Shown here piece by piece: positions 54,298 to 63,140 of a DNA stretch of 64,000 bases. Source of the DNA: Deltaproteobacteria bacterium (GTDB lineage Bacteria; Myxococcota_A; UBA9160; UBA4427); assembly GCA_029261835.1 (NCBI GenBank), contig JAJDAO010000067.1:1-64000 (forward strand), read 5' to 3'. Numbering within the stretch: position 1 is the first letter of the stretch; every line of letters starts with the position of its first letter. Made by a program: the position numbers and the translations under genes. The notes under the pieces were generated by a model, which saw only the letters and a list, made by a program, of their open reading frames with translations, was not told where the DNA came from and did no database searches.

Positions 54298-55617
54298 ATG
54301 AACATAATATTGGTTTACCCCCGCTGGGATTATCCGACTTTCGGGCAGCTTCAGGAGCCGCTTGGACTTCTGCATATCGGCGCCATGCTCAAGGCTCACG
54401 GCGATACGGTCAAGTTCTTCGACTTGGCGGTGGACGCCATCGAACGCGTCGATGAAGCCCTGCCTGACGCCGACCTCGTTTGCATAAGCTCTAGCACCGT
54501 GCTCTTCGGCCGGGCATGTCTGGTGCTCAACCGCATAAAGGAAACGCGCCCCGGCCTTCCCGTCATTGTCGGAGGCCCTCACGCCACTTTGATGACGGAA
54601 GACGCCGTGATGAGAGGGTTCGACGCGGCCGTCATAGGTGAGGGCGAATACACGGCCATCGATCTAGTTGAAGCGATCCAAGAAGGTGCGCCTCTTTATG
54701 AAGTGGCCGGAGCGGCCGCGAAGAAAGGCGATGAAGTCGTTTTCGGACCGACCCGGGGATTCGAGGCGGATCTTGATACTTTCCCTGATCCCGACCGGAC
54801 GCTGATCGACTACAGCAAGTACTTCATCGACGATATTGAATTTGTCGGCATGATGTCCACGCGCGGCTGTCCCTACAACTGCCTCTTCTGCAAGCCCATG
54901 CTGGATAAGGTCCACGGGCCCAAGGTAAGAAGCAGGAGTCCGAAACGTGTCGCGCAGGAAATGTCGAACGTCGCAAAAACCCTTGGCTACAAGAGATTCC
55001 TTTTCAAGGACGACACCATGGTTCTGGGCGGCGTCGAGTACTTCGTTGAGTTCGAGCGCGAGCTTGCCTCGGCCGGCCTTTGCGATTCCCAGTGGGTCTG
55101 TCAGGCGCGCGTTGATCAGATTTCCGCCCCCTTGCTTGAACAGATGAAGAAATGCGGCGTCGAGGCCATAGCCTTTGGCGTTGAAAGTGGATCGCAGAAA
55201 GTTTTGGATTTCTTCCGCAAGGGAATCAAGATCGAGCAAACGATCAAAGCTTTCGACCTTTGCCACGAGCATGGCATAGGGACCCTCGCATTCGTGATGC
55301 TGGGCGCGCCCGTCGAGACCCGTGAAGACCTGGAAGCCACGGTGAGGCTGGTCGAACGCATCCGCCCCGACAGCCTTTCCTTTTCAATAGCCACTCCGGG
55401 GCCGGGCAACGCGCTTCACGATTACGCCATCGAGAACAACCTTCGCAACGTGACTGCGGTCGAAGACAACGACTACCAATACAACACGGATCCCATCAAG
55501 CTTTCGCTGGTGACTGCCAAGGACGTATCGTGGGCTGCGAAAGCAATTCTAGAAGCCGTGCCGAACACGTACTATAAGGATGAAATGGAGGCCAGGGCAG
55601 AGAGGCTAGCGGGATAG
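54298..55617 (+). CDS. B12-binding-domain radical SAM protein
   Basis: 439 residues from the ATG at 54298; an in-frame TTG three codons upstream is unlikely. The N-terminal 140 residues are a cobalamin-binding-type Rossmann fold (PLGLLHIGAMLKAHG, VIVGGPHATLM, VIGEGE). Radical SAM ligands are C191, C195 and C198 in STRGCPYNCLFC. IAFGVESGSQKVLDFFRKGI and LGAPVETREDLEATV follow. The family performs methylations and rearrangements in lipid or cofactor synthesis; this substrate is unknown. Codon use is less GC3-rich than neighbours. Confidence 0.88.
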   Translation: MNIILVYPRWDYPTFGQLQEPLGLLHIGAMLKAHGDTVKFFDLAVDAIERVDEALPDADLVCISSSTVLFGRACLVLNRIKETRPGLPVIVGGPHATLMTEDAVMRGFDAAVIGEGEYTAIDLVEAIQEGAPLYEVAGAAAKKGDEVVFGPTRGFEADLDTFPDPDRTLIDYSKYFIDDIEFVGMMSTRGCPYNCLFCKPMLDKVHGPKVRSRSPKRVAQEMSNVAKTLGYKRFLFKDDTMVLGGVEYFVEFERELASAGLCDSQWVCQARVDQISAPLLEQMKKCGVEAIAFGVESGSQKVLDFFRKGIKIEQTIKAFDLCHEHGIGTLAFVMLGAPVETREDLEATVRLVERIRPDSLSFSIATPGPGNALHDYAIENNLRNVTAVEDNDYQYNTDPIKLSLVTAKDVSWAAKAILEAVPNTYYKDEMEARAERLAG

Positions 55618-55770
55618 GGATTCCGAGCTCCTGTACGTCGGCAAGACTTCTCGAACAACAGATGGCGCCCGGTTTGCGGAAGGGACTGTCGACGATGCGA
55701 TGGGGGGTTCGGCTCCAGCGGCGCGAACAGTGCCAGATTGCTCTCCGGACGCAATTCGACAAGAAACAGG

Positions 55771-57564
55771 TCAGAAGCTGTACTTGAGTTTCAGGAAGAG
55801 GCGATCGTTGTCGGCCCAGCTATCGAAAGGCGGACCCTCGCCCTCGAAGAAGTAGAGCAGCCCGCCGCTCATCGTCAGGGCCTCCGTCAGCTCGTAGCTG
55901 GCCGAGAGACGCATCGTGGAGCCGTGGTGCCCCGCCTCACTCAGCAGGCTGAGGCCCAGCGCGCTGAGCTTGAGCCGCGTGTTCATCATGTCGTAGCCGA
56001 GGCGCAGCGCGATCTCCACGTTGTTCTCGTGGAGGTAGTTGGGCAGGTACTGGAGGATCGGGTCATAGTCGAAGAGGTGGCGATACGCGACCTCCAGCGC
56101 GATGTTGAAGTCGCTGATGCCGTAGTACTCGACGCCCAGCATGGTGTCGAGGCGGGACTTCGTGAGCGTGTCTGCGCGCATGGGGAGGCAAAGGGAGATT
56201 ACGTGACCGGCGATATCGAAGAGATTGTTGATGGGGCAGAGCGACCAATCGGGAACCAGTACCTGGTAGCTGAGATCGTCGAGGTAGGCGAGTTCTGCCT
56301 TCAATAGCCAGCTTCCCACCGTGTAGTTGCTGCCAGCGCCGACCATCACGATACGATTGTCGTCCACCGGGATGGGCGTCGAGAAGTCGGCCAGATTGAT
56401 GACGGTGCTCGCCCTGTTCTGATACGTGTAGGACCAGTAGAGCGAGATGTCCCAACCGCTGAAGATTCCCGAGATCGAGCCGGCGAACTCCGGCGGCGAG
56501 CCCCATTGATCCGACTCCTTTCGGGCGGGCTCCTGGGCCAAGAAGCTCCGTCCCTGCTCCTCGAGGCCGCTGCGTAGCAGCTCCACATAAGCCAGGGTGC
56601 CAGCCTGCAAAATCAGACCCATAGAGTCGAAGTTTGCGGGCAGCCCGAGTGCCGGCAGATCATCGAAGCTCACCACGGGAAAGAAGTCACTCCCCACCGG
56701 CGGGTCGTAGTCGTAACGAATCTCGGGGACCAGGATCGCCGTGATGCTCCACGGCCCCCAGTAGTAGTCCGCCTTCGCCATGGTGACCGGCAGGCGCAGG
56801 TCTTCGATATCGACCAGCCCAGGCTCGCGATTGTTGAGCGGATTCAAGACGTCGTTCACACGCAGCGTGTCGGACCGCCCCCAGTTCACCACCTGGCGCC
56901 CCAGCCTGAGATCGAGGTTGTCGAGCACGCTGCCCTCGATCCAGAAGTCGAGCACCTCCGCCTGCCACTCGTAGTCGTCGAGCACGCCGTCGGTGTAGTT
57001 GTTCCGACCATTGAGCAGGTAGGCGAAGTCGTAGAAGATGAAGCCCTGCGCGCGGGCCTTCCAGTCGAAGGGCAGCTGGTGAAGATCGAGCTGCAGGTCG
57101 CCACGCAGCCGCAGACGCTGGATGCCGCCGTAGTAGGTGCCTTCCTCGGCCTCGGGGTCCGGGCCGACGGAGGCGCGGTGGGGCCGGATATTCAACGAGC
57201 TGCCCAGGCTCACGTTGCCGGTGAGATCGTAGGTGGGTCTGGCGTCCTCTTCTGTGCCGGCCGTGCTCAAGGCACTTCCGCCCGTCGTCGCCTCGCTGTC
57301 ATCGAAGCCGCCGAGCGCGTCGTCGTACTCGGAAGGGAGCTCATCATCGAAGCCGCCAAGCGCGTCGTCGATATCCGAGGCGGGTGCGTCGTCGTGCCCT
57401 GAGGTGGGCTCCTCGTCGAAGCCGCCGAGCACATCGTCGTAGTCCGACGCGGTCGCGGCTGTCTCGTCGATCTGGGCCTGGGCGAGAGGTGGTGCAAACA
57501 GCGCCCAGCTGAGGAACGCAGCGATCAGCAGCGCGTACCCGACCATCGCGTGATGGAACCTCAT
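55771..57564 (-). CDS. DUF1302 family outer-membrane protein
   Basis: 597 residues from the ATG with AGGTGTGGG upstream; a further 31-codon extension (57657) is not credible. Signal peptide 1-31 (ending AQAQ). It is followed by three or four acidic DDALGGFDD repeats at residues about 40-90, frequent in this family, then an Asp/Gly/Tyr-rich beta-barrel of about 480 residues (RLRLRGDLQLDLHQLPFD, RLGRQVVNWGRSDTLRVNDVLNP) with C-terminal Phe. DUF1302 proteins are porin-like and often co-occur with steroid and hydrophobic-compound catabolism. Confidence 0.85.
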   Translation of the reverse strand: MRFHHAMVGYALLIAAFLSWALFAPPLAQAQIDETAATASDYDDVLGGFDEEPTSGHDDAPASDIDDALGGFDDELPSEYDDALGGFDDSEATTGGSALSTAGTEEDARPTYDLTGNVSLGSSLNIRPHRASVGPDPEAEEGTYYGGIQRLRLRGDLQLDLHQLPFDWKARAQGFIFYDFAYLLNGRNNYTDGVLDDYEWQAEVLDFWIEGSVLDNLDLRLGRQVVNWGRSDTLRVNDVLNPLNNREPGLVDIEDLRLPVTMAKADYYWGPWSITAILVPEIRYDYDPPVGSDFFPVVSFDDLPALGLPANFDSMGLILQAGTLAYVELLRSGLEEQGRSFLAQEPARKESDQWGSPPEFAGSISGIFSGWDISLYWSYTYQNRASTVINLADFSTPIPVDDNRIVMVGAGSNYTVGSWLLKAELAYLDDLSYQVLVPDWSLCPINNLFDIAGHVISLCLPMRADTLTKSRLDTMLGVEYYGISDFNIALEVAYRHLFDYDPILQYLPNYLHENNVEIALRLGYDMMNTRLKLSALGLSLLSEAGHHGSTMRLSASYELTEALTMSGGLLYFFEGEGPPFDSWADNDRLFLKLKYSF

Positions 57565-57744
57565 CCCACACCTGCCCTGCCTGCTGCTGTCTGTTCTCTT
57601 TTTCGGTACGTTGCGAAACTGCAGGACTTCTCGTCTTCCCCTCTCTTGCTCGGCCAACGGGAGATGATACCCCAGGCCTGGGTCCAGATTCAGTCCGGAT
57701 CGAATCGAGTCCTATGTGGATGTAACGTGAGGGCGTGACGCGAG

Positions 57745-58095
57745 ATGCACGAGCTACAGGTTACAGAGCGCATCCTGAATATCGCGGTCAAGCACGCGTC
57801 GGGTCACGACGTGAGCAAGATCGTTCGCATCCATTTGAAAATCGGAGAGCTTTCCGACTTGGAAGACGAGTGGATTCAGCGCTACTTCGACTACCTGAGC
57901 GAGGGAACGCTGGCAGAGGGGGCGGAGCTCGCGATCGAGTGGGCCCCGATCGTTCTGGGCTGCGAAGCCTGCGGCTCTCGTTACGAGATCCGCCGCGAAG
58001 CGCTCGCGAGTCCGGAGTGCCCGAAATGCGGCGAGAATGACTGTCGGCTGATCTCCGGTCGGGAGTACCTGGTGAAGAACATCGAGGTGATCTGA
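57745..58095 (+). CDS. hypA: Hydrogenase nickel incorporation protein HypA
   Basis: 116 residues starting MHE, whose N-terminal Met-His-Glu is the nickel site in HypA. The zinc ribbon uses C73, C76, C92 and C95 (CEAC...CPKC). HypA passes nickel to HypB and the hydrogenase large subunit; HypA can also serve urease. The stop overlaps the hypB start as TGATG. No hydrogenase genes appear in the window, so its client is elsewhere or unusual. Confidence 0.93.
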   Translation: MHELQVTERILNIAVKHASGHDVSKIVRIHLKIGELSDLEDEWIQRYFDYLSEGTLAEGAELAIEWAPIVLGCEACGSRYEIRREALASPECPKCGENDCRLISGREYLVKNIEVI

Positions 58096-58766
58096 TGGAC
58101 GAAGTTCGCTTGATCGAAGTCAAGCAGGACATCCACGCCGACAACGAGCGCGCGGCCGAGGAGCTGCGAGCGCGGCTGGCCGACACGAAAACCTTCCTGC
58201 TCAACTTGATGTCCTCGCCGGGGGCCGGCAAGACGACGACGATTCTGAAGACGCTCGAGCAGATGCCCGAGAGCCTCGAGGTGGGGGTGCTGGAGGCGGA
58301 TATCGACTCGATGGTAGACGCCGAGAGGATCGCCAGCGCGGGCATCAGCGCCATTCAGCTCAGAACAGGAGGCTTCTGCCACCTGGATGCCGCGATGGTA
58401 TCGAAGGGCCTGGACGCGCTGGATCTCGACGCACTCGACCTGGTGATCATCGAGAATGTGGGCAACTTGGTGTGCCCGGCCGAGTTCGACACCGGGGCCG
58501 TCCGCAACGCGATGATCCTGAGCGTGCCGGAGGGCGATGACAAGCCGCTCAAGTACCCACTCATGTTCACGGTGTGCGACGTGCTGCTGGTCAACAAGAT
58601 CGACTATATGGAGCTCTCCGACTTCGACATGGGGGTCATGCTCGAGCGCGTCGAGCGGCTCAACCCAGAGATCGAGATCTTCGAGATCTCTGCCAAGACG
58701 GGCTGGGGCGTTAAGGAATGGGCGGCCTGGTTGTCCCGAGAGGTCGCCGGCTTCATCGCTGACTAG
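58095..58766 (+). CDS. hypB: Hydrogenase nickel incorporation protein HypB
   Basis: 223 residues. GTPase P-loop SSPGAGKTTTI (residues about 40-50), the metal-site Cys-His pair in GGFCHLDA, and the guanine-specificity NKID are all present. The N-terminal His-rich or CxxCGC nickel-storage part of some HypB proteins is missing, so this is the minimal form. It is translationally coupled to hypA. Confidence 0.95.
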   Translation: MDEVRLIEVKQDIHADNERAAEELRARLADTKTFLLNLMSSPGAGKTTTILKTLEQMPESLEVGVLEADIDSMVDAERIASAGISAIQLRTGGFCHLDAAMVSKGLDALDLDALDLVIIENVGNLVCPAEFDTGAVRNAMILSVPEGDDKPLKYPLMFTVCDVLLVNKIDYMELSDFDMGVMLERVERLNPEIEIFEISAKTGWGVKEWAAWLSREVAGFIAD

Positions 58767-58964
58767 AAGCTCGCCCCGCTTCGCGTTCCTTTCTGCCTGA
58801 GCCCTCCGGTCCAACGACAGCGATGAGAGCAACCAGCCTTCCCGCGGGCGCTCTCTGTCGAGATAGAGGCGGGCCTCCATCCACCTCCTCCAGTAGGCTT
58901 CCCCTATCTTCTTTGATTGTCCACGTCTTCTCTTCTCTAGATCCTGCAAGCGAGGCTCGTGACC

Positions 58965-60047
58965 ATGAGTGACGAAAGCTACCGAAAGCTGGCCAAGACC
59001 CTTGATACGTTGCCCAACGGTTTCCCCGCGACCGATGACGGCCTCGAGATCCGTGTCTTGAAGAAGGTCTTCTCGCCCGAGGAGGCCGAGCTCTTCTGCG
59101 ATCTCAAGCTCAGCTTCGAGACTCCGGTCCAGATCGCCGAGCGCACGGGGCGCCCGCTCGAGGGACTCGACGAGATGCTCACGAGCATGTGGAGGGAGAA
59201 GGGGCAGATCGCGGGAGCCGAGCTGGGGCCGACGCGGATTTTCAAGATGGTGCCCTGGATCATCGGCATCTGGGAGTTCCAGATCGACCGTATGGACGAA
59301 GAGTTTGCCCGTATGGGCAACGAATACTACCAGCACTTCGGGCGGGAGTTCTTTGCACGTGGTCCCTCGGTGATGCGAACCATTCCCATCGAGCAGGACG
59401 TCACCCCCACTCAGCAGACGATGCTCTACGACCGCGTCTCCGGAGTCATCGAGGCCGGCCAGTCTTTTGCTGTGAACGACTGCATCTGCAAGAAGGAGAA
59501 GCGACTGCTGGGCCACGAGTGCGACAACCCCATCGAAGTGTGTCTGGCCATCGCTCCGTTGCCGGGACTCTTCGAGAAACAACCCTGGGGCCGGCCCATC
59601 TCCAAACAGGAAGCCTACGATGTGCTCGACAAGGCCGAAGAGGCCGGTCTCGTGCACATGACGAGCAATGTCGAGGCGGGTCATAGCTTCATCTGCAATT
59701 GCTGCGGCTGCTGCTGCGCCGTACTCACGGGCATCAACCAATTGGGCATGTCGGACGTCGTCAACGCCGACTTCTATTCGGAAATCGACGGCGAGCTGTG
59801 CACCCTCTGTGGCAACTGCATGGAGAATGTCTGCCACGTGAACGCCATCAGCGAGGGAGAGACGACCGTCGAGGTCGATCGCAAGCTGTGTATCGGTTGT
59901 GGCGTATGCCTGGACACCTGCATGCTCGAGGCGATCGAGCTGAAGCGAAAGCCCGCGGCGGAACGCATCGCCTCGCCCCCGAACGACGACGCCTGGGTCG
60001 AGGAGCGTGGGCGGCTGCGCGGCGTGGATTACAGCGCCTACAAGTAA
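58965..60047 (+). CDS. Multi-iron-sulfur protein near hypAB
   Basis: 360 residues from ATG with GAGG 9 nt upstream. The N-terminal helical, winged-helix-like part is followed by a first cysteine group (CICKKEKRLLGHECDNPIEVCL), then CNCCGCCC. Two [4Fe-4S] ferredoxin motifs come next (CTLCGNCMENVCH and CIGCGVCLDTCM). The CICKK...CNCCGCCC arrangement is seen in 4Fe-4S proteins of anaerobes thought to pass electrons to reductases or hydrogenases. The second ferredoxin motif ends in Met rather than Pro. Function is unassigned; the hypAB neighbour suggests a link with a nickel enzyme. Confidence 0.75.
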   Translation: MSDESYRKLAKTLDTLPNGFPATDDGLEIRVLKKVFSPEEAELFCDLKLSFETPVQIAERTGRPLEGLDEMLTSMWREKGQIAGAELGPTRIFKMVPWIIGIWEFQIDRMDEEFARMGNEYYQHFGREFFARGPSVMRTIPIEQDVTPTQQTMLYDRVSGVIEAGQSFAVNDCICKKEKRLLGHECDNPIEVCLAIAPLPGLFEKQPWGRPISKQEAYDVLDKAEEAGLVHMTSNVEAGHSFICNCCGCCCAVLTGINQLGMSDVVNADFYSEIDGELCTLCGNCMENVCHVNAISEGETTVEVDRKLCIGCGVCLDTCMLEAIELKRKPAAERIASPPNDDAWVEERGRLRGVDYSAYK

Positions 60048-60459
60048 TCCGGCCGCAGGCCGGCGTTGGCTTCAGATGGCCTCTGATCAGCAGCTACCGG
60101 CTGATCAGTCAGCAGTATGTCTACAGCGTGCAGGAATGGCGTCGAGCCAGCTATGCGATCAGGCGCGATGTTGCGGCCGCTTACCGACAGCAACCTGTTG
60201 CCATCACCTTGTCGGCAGAAGACAAGCAACACAAGATCCATTCCTACACCACATGGCGTCGGCGGCTTGCGGATCAAGGGATGACTGCCATCGTTACTCA
60301 GAAGCGATCGTGCGATGAAGCACAGAGCGCGCGCTCATCGCAAGTGGGACTGGCAGGAGTCAGCCTGTGCTTCTGACGCACTCGATCCCCTATGTGAATA
60401 TGCTGTGTCGCGAGCGGGAAGATCCATGCACCTGGGGTGCACTCTCGACATCGTGCCGC
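60048..60459. other. Intergenic region with two hairpins, no gene
   Basis: CCGGCC-GCA-GGCCGG (60049-60063) directly follows the stop of the FeS gene and could terminate transcription, though no T-run follows. CTGATCAGC (60083-60091) pairs perfectly with GCTGATCAG (60100-60108). A plus-strand open frame to 60376 resembles nothing I recognise. Confidence 0.4.
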
Positions 60460-61416
60460 CTACGGCGACGTCTCCGCCTTGACGTGTTTGACCCAGTCGG
60501 CAAATGCTCCTCGTGAGGTGTAGGCGTACTCGTATCCGGTCTCGCGCCGTAGCTCTTCGCTCGACACGATCCAGGGGTAGCGTATGCCCTTCAGCCCGAC
60601 GCTGGGGGACTCGGACAAGAATCGCAAGCGCAGGGCCCATGCCGCGGCGTTGAAGTAGTACATGAGCCAGAACGGTACGCAGAGCTTCCTGTTTCCGAGC
60701 ATCTTCACCATTTCCGAAAGCGTGACAGTGCCTTCGGCGCCGACGTTGAACGTCCCCGTCGTCTCTCTCTGCAGCATCAAGTAGACGATGGCGACGAGGT
60801 CATCTTCGTGCACGAATTGCAGCGGGGCGGTGGTCGACGGAATGATGACTGGCGAATGGCGCAGGTGTCGGGCCAGCGGGTCGTCGAAGCCCTTGCCCAC
60901 GACAAATACAGGCCGCAGCACAGCCGTCTTGATCGCTGGTTGCTCGGCTGAGAACGCCGCGAGCAACATCTCGATGTCCTGCTTGTTCTTGCTGTACACG
61001 TAGTCGGCGTTCGCGCGCAACGGGCTGTTTTCGCGCAGCGGGTTCGGGTTGTCCGGGTGAAACCCATAGACCGTGGCCGAGCTAAAGCAAATGAGCTGCC
61101 TGACGTGCGCCCGCGCCGCGCCGGCGAGAACATTCTTCGTCCCGTTGATGTTGATATCTTCCATCAACGCCTTGGCGTGGATCTGCACCTTCACGTACGC
61201 CGCGTGAACGATCGAATCGATCGCATGGTCTTCGATGATTCGGTCGATGGGCTCACGAACGTCGTGTCGGAGGAAGACGTACTTGTCGAGACGCTGCGGC
61301 GGCGGACGAATATCAATGCCGACGATTGTTCGGACATCGGCCTTGTCTTGCAGGAATCGCGCGATGAAGGCCCCGAGATAGCCGCTAGCCCCAGTGATGA
61401 GAACGTTCTTACCCAT
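60460..61416 (-). CDS. NAD-dependent epimerase/dehydratase (extended SDR)
   Basis: 318 residues. NAD-binding LITGASGYLGAFIARFL, the strand GIDIR, the mid-motif AAYVK, catalytic FSSATVYG and YVYSKNKQD (Tyr-x3-Lys) and FNVGAEG are present. Extended SDRs of this type act on nucleotide sugars or on sterol/lipid hydroxyls. It is convergent to nothing and lies 33 nt downstream of the GH1 gene on the same strand. Confidence 0.85.
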   Translation of the reverse strand: MGKNVLITGASGYLGAFIARFLQDKADVRTIVGIDIRPPPQRLDKYVFLRHDVREPIDRIIEDHAIDSIVHAAYVKVQIHAKALMEDININGTKNVLAGAARAHVRQLICFSSATVYGFHPDNPNPLRENSPLRANADYVYSKNKQDIEMLLAAFSAEQPAIKTAVLRPVFVVGKGFDDPLARHLRHSPVIIPSTTAPLQFVHEDDLVAIVYLMLQRETTGTFNVGAEGTVTLSEMVKMLGNRKLCVPFWLMYYFNAAAWALRLRFLSESPSVGLKGIRYPWIVSSEELRRETGYEYAYTSRGAFADWVKHVKAETSP

Positions 61417-61449
61417 GCATTCGCCTGCACTTGCTGATGAGGAGGCCGC

Positions 61450-62664
61450 TCAAACGTCGAGGCGGTTAGTCCGGGCGATCTTGCCCAGCCAGCTGGCGCT
61501 GGGCTTCAAGCTGCGGGCTTGGGTCTCGCGGTCGACGGCCACGATCCCGAACCGGGGTCCGTAGCCGTGGTTCCACTCGAAGTTGTCGAGCAGCGACCAG
61601 CAGAAGTAGCCACGGACGTCGATTCCGTCTTCAAGGGTGCGCCCCACCCCTTCGAGGACTTCGGTGAGATAGCGGATCCGTTGGCCGTCGTCCCTCGTGC
61701 CGATACCACTCTCGGTGACGAAGATCGGAACCTGGGCGACCTCAGCGGCGCGGCGGATCCCGACCTCGACAGCCCTGGGCCAGTACTCGTAGCCCATGTC
61801 GAGAACCTCGACGCCCTCTTCCGGGCCAGTCGGGAGCCCCTGCTCGTCGAGTCGAAGGCGCGAGTAGGCCTGAACTCCCAGGTAGTCATCGCCGCGGGCG
61901 GCTTCGCAGAAGATGTCCTCGTAGGAGTGGCGAACCGCGGCCAGCTTCTCCTCACAGCCCTCAGGCGCCCACCAGTCGTCCATGGCAACGGTGGCCCCGA
62001 GCGGGAAGTCACCGGGGCCGGCCTTGATGGCCTGGTAGGCCTTGCGGTGAGCATCGATGTAGGTGGCGCTGGCGCGGCCCCACGCGCCGAGGTCTTTCTT
62101 GCCGGGGGCGAAGGTGCCGAGCAGGTAGCCGAGGGTCGACGCAACGTTGGGCTCATTGATGGTGCAGCCCATCCCGATCAGGTCGCCCAGGTGGGCGACG
62201 GCCCGTTCGCAGAAGCGGGCGAAGCGATCGGCGGTCGCTGCATTCTCCCAGCCCCCTTGTGCCGCGAGCCAACGAGGCGTCGTGAAGTGGTGAAAAGTGA
62301 CCACCGGAAGCACCCCGTGTTCGTGGCAGCAGCCGAGCATGCGGCGGTAGTGGTCGAGCGCGGACCGGGAGAAGAAGCCGTCCTCGGGTTCGATGCGCGC
62401 CCACTCGATCGAGAAACGATAGGCACCGAGCCCGAGTTCTTTCACCAGCCGAATGTCGTCGGGATAGCGATGGAACGAGTCGCAGGCGTCGCCGGAGGGC
62501 TCGACCACGGGCGTGCTTGGCGCGTGCTCGAACTCCCACCAGTCGGAGTTCCAGTTGCCGCCCTCGATCTGGTGGGCCGCGGTCGCCACGCCCCAAAGGA
62601 ATCCGTCGGGAAACTCGATCGCCACGACGCAGGACGGTAGGGCAATCGGCGAGCGTGCGCACAT
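61450..62664 (-). CDS. Glycoside hydrolase family 1 beta-glucosidase-like enzyme
   Basis: 404 residues from ATG at 62664 with an ACAGG ribosome binding site; a GTG 13 codons later (62625) is the alternative. FPDGFLWGVATAAHQIEGG is the GH1 N-terminal signature. TINEPN contains the acid/base glutamate (about residue 170) and VTESGIG the nucleophile (about residue 317). FSIEWARIEP and YFCWSLLDNFEWNHGYGPRFGIVAVD are standard. It hydrolyses beta-glycosides in the cytoplasm, as there is no signal peptide; specificity cannot be read. Confidence 0.92.
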   Translation of the reverse strand: MCARSPIALPSCVVAIEFPDGFLWGVATAAHQIEGGNWNSDWWEFEHAPSTPVVEPSGDACDSFHRYPDDIRLVKELGLGAYRFSIEWARIEPEDGFFSRSALDHYRRMLGCCHEHGVLPVVTFHHFTTPRWLAAQGGWENAATADRFARFCERAVAHLGDLIGMGCTINEPNVASTLGYLLGTFAPGKKDLGAWGRASATYIDAHRKAYQAIKAGPGDFPLGATVAMDDWWAPEGCEEKLAAVRHSYEDIFCEAARGDDYLGVQAYSRLRLDEQGLPTGPEEGVEVLDMGYEYWPRAVEVGIRRAAEVAQVPIFVTESGIGTRDDGQRIRYLTEVLEGVGRTLEDGIDVRGYFCWSLLDNFEWNHGYGPRFGIVAVDRETQARSLKPSASWLGKIARTNRLDV

Positions 62665-63140
62665 GGGTGACCTGTCCGTCGTCAGTATCGGCAAGTCTTG
62701 ATATCACAGGGCTTCACGCTTCCAGGAAGACCGGTGGAAGAGAGCCCAGCGATTCCGGGTGGGCTGACATTGAGGACGGACAGGGAACCGACGCTGCGAG
62801 ATCAATGATGAAGGAGCGCAGATCATTCGGGTCGTTGCTGCACCGGACGAGCACGCTTCCGTTCTCGGAGGCGGCCAGGACGCTGAGGGGGGCACCTGGT
62901 GAGAGTGCCGGGAGCTGCACCACGCCGCTCGGGCTGTTGACCGAGCGGGAAGACCATCAGGCTTACGATGCAGCGAAGGAAGATCAAGCAGCGTACAGTG
63001 CGAAAGAGGATGAGAGCGTATCTGGCCGCAACGGCGGCCTAGGCTGAAGCCGAGATCCGCTGGTTTCGTCGGACAGCGCGATGGGCTAATCGATCCGAAG
63101 CACCGCGGATCGCATCACACGACGTGGATCGAGGCCCCCC
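62665..63140. other. Intergenic region with possible small ORFs only
   Basis: A minus-strand frame at 62704-62923 (VSVLAASENGSVLVRCSNDP-like) could be a gene fragment, but it has no clear start context. A plus-strand run of about 24 basic codons lies around 62969-63043. Neither is supported enough to call. Confidence 0.35.

Noticed and set aside
60048..60376. Plus-strand open frame after the FeS gene as a transposase remnant
   Set aside because: No DDE or other motif could be recognised; kept as intergenic.
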